Positions 31,113-39,659 of a stretch of 64,000 bases of DNA are shown here, one piece after another. Below the pieces are notes generated by a model, which saw only the letters and a program-made list of their open reading frames with translations, had not been told where the DNA came from and did no database searches. The first letter of the stretch is position 1, and each line of letters opens with the position of its first letter. The position numbers and the translations under genes are program-made. Where the stretch lies: positions 1-64,000 of the forward strand of contig JACPGE010000036.1 of the NCBI GenBank assembly GCA_016182605.1. Direction: 5' to 3'. The stretch is from Candidatus Hydrogenedentota bacterium. Its GTDB lineage: Bacteria; Hydrogenedentota; Hydrogenedentia; Hydrogenedentales; JAEUWI01.

Positions 31113-33596
31113 TTGTTTAGCCGTTCTACCATCCGTTTGATCGGGGTCATGGCCCTGACGTGCTGCATTTTGTCCGGGTTGAACGGTTGCGATTCCGCAA
31201 AGACCAGGCTTCCGGATCGGGTGATCCTGGACATTCATGCATCGGGAAACGGGCAGTCAGGCAAGCAGGGGGAGATCCTGCCACTGCCATTGCGGGTAAC
31301 GGTGGAGGGCCCCGTTGAGCCGGGGTTGTTCGGGGGGAAAGGGGATCGCCGCGCAGTAGCGGGCGTGGGTGTCCGTTTCGAGATACTCGACCCTGCAAGC
31401 CGGGCCACGCTCACACCCGGAGAAGGGACGGCGGCGGAGGTCTCGACGGACCGAGCCGGTTCGGCTTCGGTCTCAGTGGCTTTGGGTGCTTATACGGGCG
31501 ATGTGGAGATACTGGCGAGCCTGGTGGAGTATCCCGACATTGAGCCGGTGCGCTTCCGGGTGGTATCCGGGGTGGATATTCTGGGATCGAATCTGGAGGG
31601 GGCCGTCTCCGCCACGCTTCATGACGTAGGCGTGCGCATCCTGAATCCGGATGGCACGCCGGCGGAAAACCTGGATGTGTATTTCCGCACGGAGTCGGGG
31701 AAGAGTTCCGGCGCGGATGTGTCCAGTCTTCATGTGCTTACGGACAGCAAGGGCGAGGCGACGACGGACTGGAAGCTGGGCAAGGAGATAGGGATCAACA
31801 CGCTTTCGGCGGAGGTGGAGGATCGGCGGCCGGGTGTGGCGTTGGAGGAGCGGCTTTCCATCCGCAGCATAGAATTTACCGCAATGGCGCTGGACAAGCA
31901 GCAGATGATCATTGTGTTGCTCGGCGGGCTGGCCATTTTCCTGTTTGGCATGAAGATGATGTCTGATGGGTTACAGCGGCTGGCGGACAAGCGGCTACGA
32001 TCCGTATTGCAGTTTCTCACGCAGAACCGGGTGATGGCGGTTTTTGCTGGGGCAATGATAACCGGACTTATCCAGAGTTCGAGTGCGTCGACGGTGATGA
32101 CGGTGGGTTTTGTGAATGCGGGTCTTCTATCGTTGCAGCAGGCGATCGGGGTGATCTTCGGGGCCAATATCGGCACGACGGTGACGGCGCAGATCATCGC
32201 GTTCAAGCTGGAGGAGCTGGCCTATCCGGCGATTTGCATTGGATTGGTCATGATGATGGCGAGCCGGCGGGTGCACATCAAGTATTTGGGCGAGACCCTG
32301 CTCGGATTTGGCCTGCTATTTCTGGGGATGATGGGCATGAGCGACATACTCAAGCCGCTGAGCCACAGCCCGGAGTTCATATCCTGGTTTCAGCTTTTCG
32401 ATTGCACTCCGGCCGAGGGCGGTTTCATGCATCCCGGCCGCGTGTTTATGTGCATCCTTACCGGGACGCTGACGACGGTGGTGGTGCAATCGAGTTCGGC
32501 GACGGTGGGACTGGTGCTGGCGCTGTCGAGCCAGGGCTTGATTGGTTTCTATACCGCGGTGCCGCTCATATTGGGCGACAACATTGGCACAACGATCACG
32601 GCGAATCTTGCGGCGATTGGCGCCAACCGGAATGCGCGCCGTGCCGCGCTGGCGCACACGCTGTTCAATGTTTTTGGCGCCTGTTACATGTATGTTCTGT
32701 TTTTCGTGCCGCTGTGGGATGGGCACCCGGTTTTTCTGGGGCTGGTGGACTGGGCCACGCCGGGCGACGTGTTTGGCGCGCACGAGGAGAACATTCTCCG
32801 TCACGTGGCCAACGCACACTCCCTGTTTAACGTGGTCAATGTGATCATCTGTCTTGGGTTTACGGGGCTGCTCGCGCGGATGTGTTATTTGATCATACCG
32901 TATCAGGATACGGAGCGCGATTCGGTGCTGGTGTATCTGGAGCCCAAACTGCTTTCCACGCCGTCGATCGCTTTGCAGCAGGCGGTGAAGGAGGTGGTTT
33001 ACATGGTCCGCAAGGGCCAGAAGTCGATGAATGAGAGCTGTGATCTGCTTTGCGACGGCAAGGAAGAGTATGAGACGTCGATTCTGGAGCGGGAAGATGT
33101 GATCGATCGCTTGCAGAAGGAGGTGACGGCGTACTTGGTCGATCTGTCGCAGGCCAAGCTGGACGGGTCGCAGTCGGCGCTGATACCGGCGCTTATCCAT
33201 GCGGTGAATGATGCCGAGCGCCTGGGGGATCATGCGGAGGCGCAGGTGGAGTTGTACTTGCTGCTCAAAGAGGGCAAGTTTGTGTTGCCCGAGGAGAGCA
33301 AGCAGGATATCCGGAAGTGCCAGGCCCACCTGAACGAGAAGTTCGAGATTATTTACAAGACGCTCGAAGACGGCAAGATGCCGGGGGGGAGCAAGGCGCG
33401 CAAGCTGGATCGGCAACTGCAAAACATGATGCGCGACTTTACCGAGGCCCATGTGCAGCGCCTGGAGCGGGGCGAGTGCGAGGTGCAAACGGGTGTAATT
33501 TACCTGGACGCGCTGGCGCATCTGGAGCGCGTGGGGGATCACCTGTTGAATATCGCGGAGCGTGCTGATACCGTGTTAGCGGTCACTTCGGCCTGA
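31113..33596 (+). CDS. Na/Pi symporter with lipoprotein-type ectodomain and PhoU tail
   Basis: An 827-residue protein of three parts. Residues 1-30 form a lipoprotein signal (lipobox LNGC, Cys26), and about 230 residues follow with bacterial Ig-like character (VGVRFEILDPASRATLTPG..., GVRILNPDGTPAENLDVYF). A Na/phosphate cotransporter core (PF02690 type) has two QSSS repeats, GLIQSSSASTVMTVGF and VVVQSSSATVGLVLAL, with paired FGANIGTTVTAQI and LGDNIGTTITANL motifs. The last about 200 residues are PhoU-like helices. It should import phosphate or a related anion with Na+. A lipidated ectodomain before the first transport helix is unusual. Translation starts at TTG with AAGGAG 9 nt upstream; an ATG 12 codons later would remove part of the leader. 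Confidence 0.9.
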   Translation: MFSRSTIRLIGVMALTCCILSGLNGCDSAKTRLPDRVILDIHASGNGQSGKQGEILPLPLRVTVEGPVEPGLFGGKGDRRAVAGVGVRFEILDPASRATLTPGEGTAAEVSTDRAGSASVSVALGAYTGDVEILASLVEYPDIEPVRFRVVSGVDILGSNLEGAVSATLHDVGVRILNPDGTPAENLDVYFRTESGKSSGADVSSLHVLTDSKGEATTDWKLGKEIGINTLSAEVEDRRPGVALEERLSIRSIEFTAMALDKQQMIIVLLGGLAIFLFGMKMMSDGLQRLADKRLRSVLQFLTQNRVMAVFAGAMITGLIQSSSASTVMTVGFVNAGLLSLQQAIGVIFGANIGTTVTAQIIAFKLEELAYPAICIGLVMMMASRRVHIKYLGETLLGFGLLFLGMMGMSDILKPLSHSPEFISWFQLFDCTPAEGGFMHPGRVFMCILTGTLTTVVVQSSSATVGLVLALSSQGLIGFYTAVPLILGDNIGTTITANLAAIGANRNARRAALAHTLFNVFGACYMYVLFFVPLWDGHPVFLGLVDWATPGDVFGAHEENILRHVANAHSLFNVVNVIICLGFTGLLARMCYLIIPYQDTERDSVLVYLEPKLLSTPSIALQQAVKEVVYMVRKGQKSMNESCDLLCDGKEEYETSILEREDVIDRLQKEVTAYLVDLSQAKLDGSQSALIPALIHAVNDAERLGDHAEAQVELYLLLKEGKFVLPEESKQDIRKCQAHLNEKFEIIYKTLEDGKMPGGSKARKLDRQLQNMMRDFTEAHVQRLERGECEVQTGVIYLDALAHLERVGDHLLNIAERADTVLAVTSA

Positions 33597-33629
33597 GTTT
33601 CCGTGTTTCCATCCCGCAGGTGAATGCTC

Positions 33630-35036
33630 ATGTCTCGTTTCAAAAAAGTCCTCTTGGGTCTGGCTCTGTTCGCAGTCAGTGTGGTGTTGCTTGTTGCGAT
33701 CCTGATCGGTCCGTGGCCGGCCTATTCCGCGGCGGGCTACGCGGATAGCGGCTACTACAAGAACGCGGTGGCGGCGATTGCGGAGGAAGCCGCCGCTCGA
33801 AACACCTTTACCGATGCGCCGGGGTTGCTGCAGGCGGGCTGGGCCTCGCGGGACATCACGCCGGAGGTGGGGGTGCCGATGGCGGGTTATTCCGCGCGTC
33901 CGAACGGCAAGGTTTCCGAGGGGGTGCGGGATCCACTGCATGTGCGCGCGCTGGCCCTGAGCGACGGCCAGGATACGCTGGTGCTGGTGGGCTCCGACAT
34001 GCTGATCACGCCTCCGAATATTGCGGAGATGGTGCGCGAACGTGTGGCGGCAAAGACGCCGCTGCTGCCCGCGAATGTGCTCTTCAATGCGAGCCACACC
34101 CATTGTGGTCCGGGGGGCTTTGCACCGGGATTCGCCTCCAAAGTGACGGGGGGCGAGTACGACCCGGCGGTACCGGAGTTTCTTGCGATACAGTTCACGG
34201 ACGCGATTGTGGAAGCCTATGGGAATCTGGCGCAGGCGCGGGTTGCCAGCGGGAGCGTGGACGCCCCCCAGTACATACGCAACCGCATGCGCGACAACGC
34301 GCCGGTGGACTCGGAACTGAGTTATCTGGTGGCGGAGCAGCAGGACGGTGCGCGCTGTTACCTGGTGAGTTACTCTGCGCATCCCACGACGTTTGGCTCG
34401 CGCATGATGCGCTTCAGCGCGGAGTATCCCGGCGAATTGATGAAGCATCTGGAGACGGAGACGAAGGCGGACGCGGTGTATCTCGGCGGCGCGGTGGGCA
34501 GCATGGGGCCGCGCGCGCCGGAAGGTCCGGACGAGGATGCGCGGGTGGCGGCGATGGGTCAGGCGCTGGCGAAGCTGGTGCTGGAGAACACCCAGACGCT
34601 TCAGTTTGAAGACAAGCTGGATGTGGCGGCGGTGGGCGTGCCGGTGGGACTGCCTTCGATGCAGATGCGCCCGTTTGAGGGCAATACCTCCTGGCGGCTT
34701 TCGCCGTTTGCGGGCTCGTTGCTGGGGGTGCCGAAGGAGGGGTGGATTCATGGCGGGCGTGTGGGCAAGCTTTTCTTCGTGGGCCTGCCCTGCGATTTTT
34801 CGGGCGAGATCAGTATCGAGTGGAAGGCGTGGGCGGCGGGGCAGGGCCTCGATCTGTGGACCCTGAGTTTCTGTGCGGCCTATTGCGGTTATTTTTCGCC
34901 GGACAAGTACTATCATGAGACGCCATTGAATTATGAGATGGGTTTGATGAACTGGTACGGGCCGGAGAACGAGGCCTATTTCACGGATCTCTTCCACCAC
35001 GTGAAGGAAGCGCTTTTCCCCGCGGTGGCCCCATGA
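33630..35036 (+). CDS. Membrane-anchored neutral ceramidase-like protein
   Basis: A 468-residue protein with an N-terminal membrane helix (VLLGLALFAVSVVLLVAILIG) and a domain of the neutral/alkaline ceramidase family: GWASRDITPEVGVPMAGYSA, NASHTHCGPGG at the zinc site, YSAHPTTFG and a C-terminal LPCDFSGEISIEW. The segment corresponding to the catalytic Ser of true ceramidases reads GGAVGSMGPRAP, so a Ser is nearby but the motif is altered. Many bacterial members of this family have unknown substrates. The second of two ATG codons is chosen because CAGGTG lies about 8 nt upstream. It overlaps the next membrane protein gene by 4 bases, so the two are made together. Confidence 0.85.
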   Translation: MSRFKKVLLGLALFAVSVVLLVAILIGPWPAYSAAGYADSGYYKNAVAAIAEEAAARNTFTDAPGLLQAGWASRDITPEVGVPMAGYSARPNGKVSEGVRDPLHVRALALSDGQDTLVLVGSDMLITPPNIAEMVRERVAAKTPLLPANVLFNASHTHCGPGGFAPGFASKVTGGEYDPAVPEFLAIQFTDAIVEAYGNLAQARVASGSVDAPQYIRNRMRDNAPVDSELSYLVAEQQDGARCYLVSYSAHPTTFGSRMMRFSAEYPGELMKHLETETKADAVYLGGAVGSMGPRAPEGPDEDARVAAMGQALAKLVLENTQTLQFEDKLDVAAVGVPVGLPSMQMRPFEGNTSWRLSPFAGSLLGVPKEGWIHGGRVGKLFFVGLPCDFSGEISIEWKAWAAGQGLDLWTLSFCAAYCGYFSPDKYYHETPLNYEMGLMNWYGPENEAYFTDLFHHVKEALFPAVAP

Positions 35037-36370
35037 GCGAAAGCTTTGATGCCACGGAGCCGGGTATCGCCCCGCGGCATCGGCTGCCGCTGGCCATCGT
35101 TGCGCTGATTGCGGGATTGCTGCTCCTCGCGGGCCTCGCGCTGAACGAGGCGGGCAATGCGGGAACCCAAGCGCTTCGAAGCAGTTGTATCGTGCTGGGC
35201 GACGACACGTTGCACGACGGGATCCCGGTGTGGGCGGCGAAAGTGCCGATGGCGCCCGAGTGGGGCCAGTTTCTTGGGGGGGAAGACCTGGCCCTGCCGG
35301 AAGAGTGGCTGATCGCGATCGATCTGACGGCCTTGCCCGATGCAGACCTGCTGGCTTCCGGGCGGCTGCCGCAGGCGGGAGCGGCAGAGGTGATTGCGGG
35401 TCCGTATACGACCCAAAGCACGCTCGACGTGGGCGGGCGGCAGTTCAGCGTGTCGGGCACGCTCAACCCATCCGCAACGGCCTTTTCCCAATGCTATGTG
35501 CTGCCTGCAACAGGCCCCGAATTGCTCTCGGGTGAAACGTTGCAGGAGGGGCGTCTGCTTATCGAGGGGCGGGACTATCTGCGCGGCCTCGCCGATCTGG
35601 AGCCGGACGCGCTGGAAGCCAGAGATATTGAGATTATTCTGGGGCGGGCGCCTGCGAGCGGGGCCGGGCGCTGGACGGCATTTCTCGGGCTGGTGGGCGT
35701 CGTGGCGGGGGGGGCGCTGATTCAGGTGCGGCTACTTGCGGGCGTAACGCGGCGCGCTCCCCGATTCGTCCGGGAATTTGGTCAGGTGATGCACGATCGC
35801 CGGCGCGCACTTTACCGGTTGCACGTGTTGCTTTACGGGATTTTTTTCGCGTGGATGTTTGCCGGGCTCGGTATGGACAAGGAGAACTTTCTCCTTTCGG
35901 CGATCGTGCAGAATCTATTCGATGGCGGCAGTTACGACTACATCGGAGACGCCTACCAGTCGGGCAATGTGCTTCACGCGGCCTGGGCGACTTTTTACAA
36001 CAACTTTATTGTGCAAACTGCGGCGCTGACCGTCCTCACCTCGCTGGCGCCGCTGATGCTGGGGATTTTCAAGACTGGAATGAGCCTGGCGATGGCCGGA
36101 TTCGTGCTTGCTCCGATTTGGAGTGGCGGCGCGTTCGTGTTTGCGTTTCACAGCATTACGATGAGCCTGGAACTGGAGGCGTACGTTATTGCGTGCTTCG
36201 GTGTGTGGGTGTGGACCGTCCATTGTTACCGCGCGGTACTGTGGATAACGCCGTGGAGAGAGCTGCGCGATGGCGCGATACACCTTGTGGCCGCCACGGG
36301 TTGCGCGGCCGTGATGCTTGCCATTGCGGCGCTTTACGAAGCGGCGACGCTGATTGCGCTGGCGGGATAA
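35033..36370 (+). CDS. MacB/FtsX-like ectodomain and SpoIIM-like membrane protein
   Basis: A 445-residue membrane protein. After a first helix (LAIVALIAGLLLLAGLAL) comes an extracytoplasmic part of about 170 residues whose segment LPQAGAAEVIAGPYTTQSTL, then DVGGRQFSVSGTLNP, resembles the MacB periplasmic core of ABC exporters. Five or more helices follow; FYNNFIVQTAALTVLTSLAP, then MLGIFKTGMSLAMAGFVL, recalls the SpoIIM/stage II sporulation M family. No ATP-binding partner is nearby. It overlaps the ceramidase-like gene by 4 bases (ATGA), which suggests that both work at the same membrane site. Neither resemblance is strong enough to assign a role. Confidence 0.7.
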   Translation: MSESFDATEPGIAPRHRLPLAIVALIAGLLLLAGLALNEAGNAGTQALRSSCIVLGDDTLHDGIPVWAAKVPMAPEWGQFLGGEDLALPEEWLIAIDLTALPDADLLASGRLPQAGAAEVIAGPYTTQSTLDVGGRQFSVSGTLNPSATAFSQCYVLPATGPELLSGETLQEGRLLIEGRDYLRGLADLEPDALEARDIEIILGRAPASGAGRWTAFLGLVGVVAGGALIQVRLLAGVTRRAPRFVREFGQVMHDRRRALYRLHVLLYGIFFAWMFAGLGMDKENFLLSAIVQNLFDGGSYDYIGDAYQSGNVLHAAWATFYNNFIVQTAALTVLTSLAPLMLGIFKTGMSLAMAGFVLAPIWSGGAFVFAFHSITMSLELEAYVIACFGVWVWTVHCYRAVLWITPWRELRDGAIHLVAATGCAAVMLAIAALYEAATLIALAG

Positions 36371-36503
36371 GGGCTGGGGAAATACCAGGTCATCCGGGCG
36401 TTGGGGGCGCCATTCCGAACGGCTCGGACGGAAGTCCGCATTGCAGCGCGGCCTGCAGGGGCTGGTATCGACACGGAACGCCGGAACGAGGGGAATGGGT
36501 TAC

Positions 36504-38174
36504 TTAGCCCGAGAGGGGTGTGGCGCGTTCGATCAGTGTGACGCAGGGGGCGTCCGTGGGCAGGGTGCCATATTCGTTGCCGTGATCTCCGGCGAGACGC
36601 GCGCGGCAGAAGGTCTCTGAAACGGCTTGGGGCGCGTGGTGCAGCAACACACTGGCCTGCAGGGCGAGGGCCATGTGCTCCACGATGCGGCGCGCGGCGC
36701 GCTCCATGTCCGAAGTGCGGGTCAATTCATTCTTGAGCTTGGCCAGGTGGGCATCGTAATCCGGGTGTTTGCCGGAGGCCGCTTCGAGTTCGTCGAGGAA
36801 GGCGGGCAGGGCGTCGGGCTCTTTGGCCATGGCGCGCAGCACATCCAGACACATGACGTTGCCCGAACCCTCCCAGATACTGCTCAGGGGCGCTTCCCGG
36901 TAGAGCCGGGGCATGATGGACTCTTCGACATAGCCTGGACCGCCGTGGCACTCGAGGGCTTCGTAGATCATGTGGGGGGCGCGCTTGGTGACGTAGTACT
37001 TGGTGACCGCGGTGGCGATGCGGGAGAAGGCTTTTTCGCGTGCGTCTGCCGCGGGCGCGTCGTAGGAGCGCGCAATGCGCAGCATGACGGCGGTGGCGGC
37101 TTCGGACTCCAGCGCGAGGTCTGCGAGCACGTTCTGCATGAGGGGCTGATCCTTGAGGAGCTTCCCGAAGGCTTTCCGGTACTGCGCGTGGTGGGTGGCC
37201 TGGGCCACGGCCTGACGCATGATGGAGGCGCTTCCGACGATGCAGTCGAGGCGGGTATGGTTCACCATTTCGATGATGGTGGGCACGCCGCGGCCGTCCT
37301 CCCCCACCATGCGCGCGTAGGTGTTGAAGTACTCGATTTCACTGGAAGCGTTTGAACGGTTGCCGAGCTTGTCCTTGATGCGTTGAATGCGGAACACGTT
37401 CCGGGCGCCATCGGGCAGCCAGCGCGGCACGATGAAGCAGGAGAGTCCGCGATCGGTCTGGGCGAGGGTGAGGAAGGCGTCGCACATGGGGGCGCTGCAA
37501 AACCATTTGTGTCCCGTGAGGCGGTATTCCTGGCCCGGCCCCTCTGCGCCCGCGGCCACCGCAAGCGTGGTGTTTGCGCGCACGTCGGAGCCGCCCTGCT
37601 TCTCGGTCATGGCCATGCCCATGAGGCAGCCGGTCTTGTCCGGGGCGGGGACCATGCGGGGATCGTATTCGAGGGAGGTGACGCGGGGCTCCCACTCTGC
37701 GGCGACTTCCGGCTGGAGCCGGAGTGCGGGCACGACGGCGAAGGTCATGGTGAGGGGGCAGCCGACGCCGGCCTCGACCTGGGTGAGGAGGTAGTGTTTT
37801 GCCACGCGGGCGACGTGGGCTCCGGGCCGGGGATCGCGCCAGGGGCCGGCATGCACCCCGTGGGCCACGCCGATTTTCATGAGTTCGTGGTAGGCAGGGT
37901 GAAATTCGGCCTCATCGATGCGGTGGCCGAAGCGGTCGTGGGTCTTGAGGACGGGCGGGTACTGGTTGGCCTGGAAGCCGAGCCGGATGACGTCTGGCCG
38001 GCCGGTCATTTCGCCGAAGGCCATGAGTTCGGGCTCCGCCCAGGCCGCCCCTTCCCGGACAATTCCCTCGCATAAGGAAGCGTCCGAGGCAAAAGGGTTA
38101 TAATCTTCCAGAGGCCGCGCCTGGTTGACGACGTCGTGGGTTGCCACAATCGTCCGGGGATCTTGAACCGCCAT
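36504..38174 (-). CDS. AidB-type acyl-CoA dehydrogenase
   Basis: A 556-residue flavoprotein of the acyl-CoA dehydrogenase superfamily, closest in pattern to AidB. The N-terminus THDVVNQARPLEDYNPF is the AidB signature; MAMTEKQGGSDVRANTT and TGHKWFCSAP belong to the middle beta domain; the C-terminal helices contain YEALECHGGPGYVEE and SSIWEGSGNVMCLDVLRA. E. coli AidB binds DNA and has been linked to the response to alkylating agents, with weak isovaleryl-CoA dehydrogenase activity; the role here is inferred only by similarity. GGGAGAGG lies about 10 nt before the ATG. It stands alone and diverges from the oxidoreductase gene. Confidence 0.93.
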   Translation of the reverse strand: MAVQDPRTIVATHDVVNQARPLEDYNPFASDASLCEGIVREGAAWAEPELMAFGEMTGRPDVIRLGFQANQYPPVLKTHDRFGHRIDEAEFHPAYHELMKIGVAHGVHAGPWRDPRPGAHVARVAKHYLLTQVEAGVGCPLTMTFAVVPALRLQPEVAAEWEPRVTSLEYDPRMVPAPDKTGCLMGMAMTEKQGGSDVRANTTLAVAAGAEGPGQEYRLTGHKWFCSAPMCDAFLTLAQTDRGLSCFIVPRWLPDGARNVFRIQRIKDKLGNRSNASSEIEYFNTYARMVGEDGRGVPTIIEMVNHTRLDCIVGSASIMRQAVAQATHHAQYRKAFGKLLKDQPLMQNVLADLALESEAATAVMLRIARSYDAPAADAREKAFSRIATAVTKYYVTKRAPHMIYEALECHGGPGYVEESIMPRLYREAPLSSIWEGSGNVMCLDVLRAMAKEPDALPAFLDELEAASGKHPDYDAHLAKLKNELTRTSDMERAARRIVEHMALALQASVLLHHAPQAVSETFCRARLAGDHGNEYGTLPTDAPCVTLIERATPLSG

Positions 38175-38225
38175 GGTGATCTGCCTCTCCCGTGTTCGTT
38201 TCGTGCCCCGTAGTGTGATATTCGG

Positions 38226-38255
38226 TTGACATTACCGCCGGGGGATTTCCATTAT
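38226..38255 (+). promoter_or_regulatory. Candidate promoter of the Gfo/Idh/MocA gene
   Basis: A perfect -35 TTGACA is followed after 18 bases by CATTAT, 54 bases before the oxidoreductase start, in the gap between two divergent genes. Confidence 0.45.
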
Positions 38256-38309
38256 AGCCGACTTGGCTTCTGGTGAAAAGCTCCCTTCGGAATCATGGAG
38301 AGTTCTGGC

Positions 38310-39641
38310 ATGGCCATCAACAAACGCCCCGTCGACCTGAGCCGGCGGCGCTTCCTGCAATCCAGCACGGCCGCGGCGGCGTCTATCGCGTTTCCCTACG
38401 TGATTCCCGGCTCCGCTCTGGGGCTGGACGGCACGACGGCGCCGAGCAACCGGATTACGATGGGATTTATCGGCCTGGGCAAGCAGGCGAAGGGCCATTT
38501 GAGCACATTCCGGAACGACGATCGGATCCAGGTGCTGGGTATTTGCGACGTGGAGCGCATCCGGCGCGAGCGGCACGCGCTGGAGACGAACGAGCACTAT
38601 GCCCTGAAGTTGAACCAGCCCGGCTACACGTGTGTGGACCACTACAACGATTTCCGGGAGCTGTGCGCGCGGGACGATATCGACACGATGGTGATCACGA
38701 CGCCGGATCACTGGCATGCGATTCCGGCGATCGAGGCGGCGAAGAACGGCAAGGACATCTATCTCGAAAAGCCGATGTCGCGCACGATCGAAGAAGGCCA
38801 GGCGATTGTGAAGGCGGTGCGCCGCTATGGCCGCATCCTTCAGGTGGGGAGCATGCAGCGATCGGACACGGCGTTTCACCACGCGTGCGAGCTGGTGCGC
38901 AACGGCCGCATCGGCAAGGTGCACACGGTGAACGTGAACGTGGGCGGCCCGCCGAACGAATGTTATCTGCCGGAGCAGCCGGTTCCGGAGGGGCTCGATT
39001 GGGATTTCTGGCTGGGTCCCTGCCCCTACCGCCCCTACCACCACGACCTGGCTCCGCCGGAAGCCTGGGAGGGCTGGCCGGAGTGGCGCTATTACCGCGA
39101 CTATGCGGGCGGCGGCATGTGCGACTTTGGCGCGCACCACTATGATATCGCGCAGTGGGGTCTCGGCATGGATCACACGGGACCGGTGGACGTGATTCCG
39201 CCGAACGGGGCCGACGTGGATCGCCTGACCTATATCTACGCGAACGGCATCAAGATGTACCGGGGCGGCGCGGGCGGCAGCGGGCGCGGGGCGGCGGTGG
39301 AGTGGATTGGGACGGACGGGATCGTGCGGGTGAACCGCAGCCAGTATCTGGAAACGGAGCCGGTTGCCATTAAGGAGGAGATCATCGGCCCGAACGAAAC
39401 GCGGCTCTACTGGAGCCCGAACCACGCGGAGAACTGGATCGAGGCGGTGATCACGCGAAAGGAGCCGATTTGTCCGCCGGAGGTGGGCCACCACACCGCG
39501 AACATCTGCAACATAGGCAATATTGCGTATTGGTTGAACCGGCCCTTGAAGTGGGATCCCGACACCGAAACTTTTGTGAACGACCCGGAAGCCAACCGCC
39601 TGATTGGGCGGCCCATGCGCGGTTCGTGGAAACTGGCCTGA
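38310..39641 (+). CDS. Tat-exported Gfo/Idh/MocA family oxidoreductase
   Basis: A 443-residue NAD(P)-dependent oxidoreductase with a twin-arginine leader (LSRRRFLQSSTAAAASIAF). The Rossmann start TMGFIGLGKQAKGHL, VITTPDHWHAIPAIEA and the catalytic EKPMSRTIEEG (Lys of the EKP motif) define the Gfo/Idh/MocA family; the C-terminal part has GGGMCDFGAHHYDIAQWGLG with probable active-site His residues. Exported members are abundant in planctomycetes and relatives and act on sugars or inositol-like compounds, with the bound cofactor carried through Tat; the substrate here is unknown. GGAGAG 8 nt upstream favours the second ATG of the frame. The next gene follows after 18 bases, so co-transcription is likely. 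Confidence 0.93.
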   Translation: MAINKRPVDLSRRRFLQSSTAAAASIAFPYVIPGSALGLDGTTAPSNRITMGFIGLGKQAKGHLSTFRNDDRIQVLGICDVERIRRERHALETNEHYALKLNQPGYTCVDHYNDFRELCARDDIDTMVITTPDHWHAIPAIEAAKNGKDIYLEKPMSRTIEEGQAIVKAVRRYGRILQVGSMQRSDTAFHHACELVRNGRIGKVHTVNVNVGGPPNECYLPEQPVPEGLDWDFWLGPCPYRPYHHDLAPPEAWEGWPEWRYYRDYAGGGMCDFGAHHYDIAQWGLGMDHTGPVDVIPPNGADVDRLTYIYANGIKMYRGGAGGSGRGAAVEWIGTDGIVRVNRSQYLETEPVAIKEEIIGPNETRLYWSPNHAENWIEAVITRKEPICPPEVGHHTANICNIGNIAYWLNRPLKWDPDTETFVNDPEANRLIGRPMRGSWKLA

Positions 39642-39659
39642 GCCGCGGAGAGCGTCCCC

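Noticed and set aside
30936-31238. A 100-codon minus-strand frame and its look-alike at 56722-56925
   Set aside because: Both translate the same dispersed hairpin repeat; the similarity comes from the repeat, not from a shared protein.
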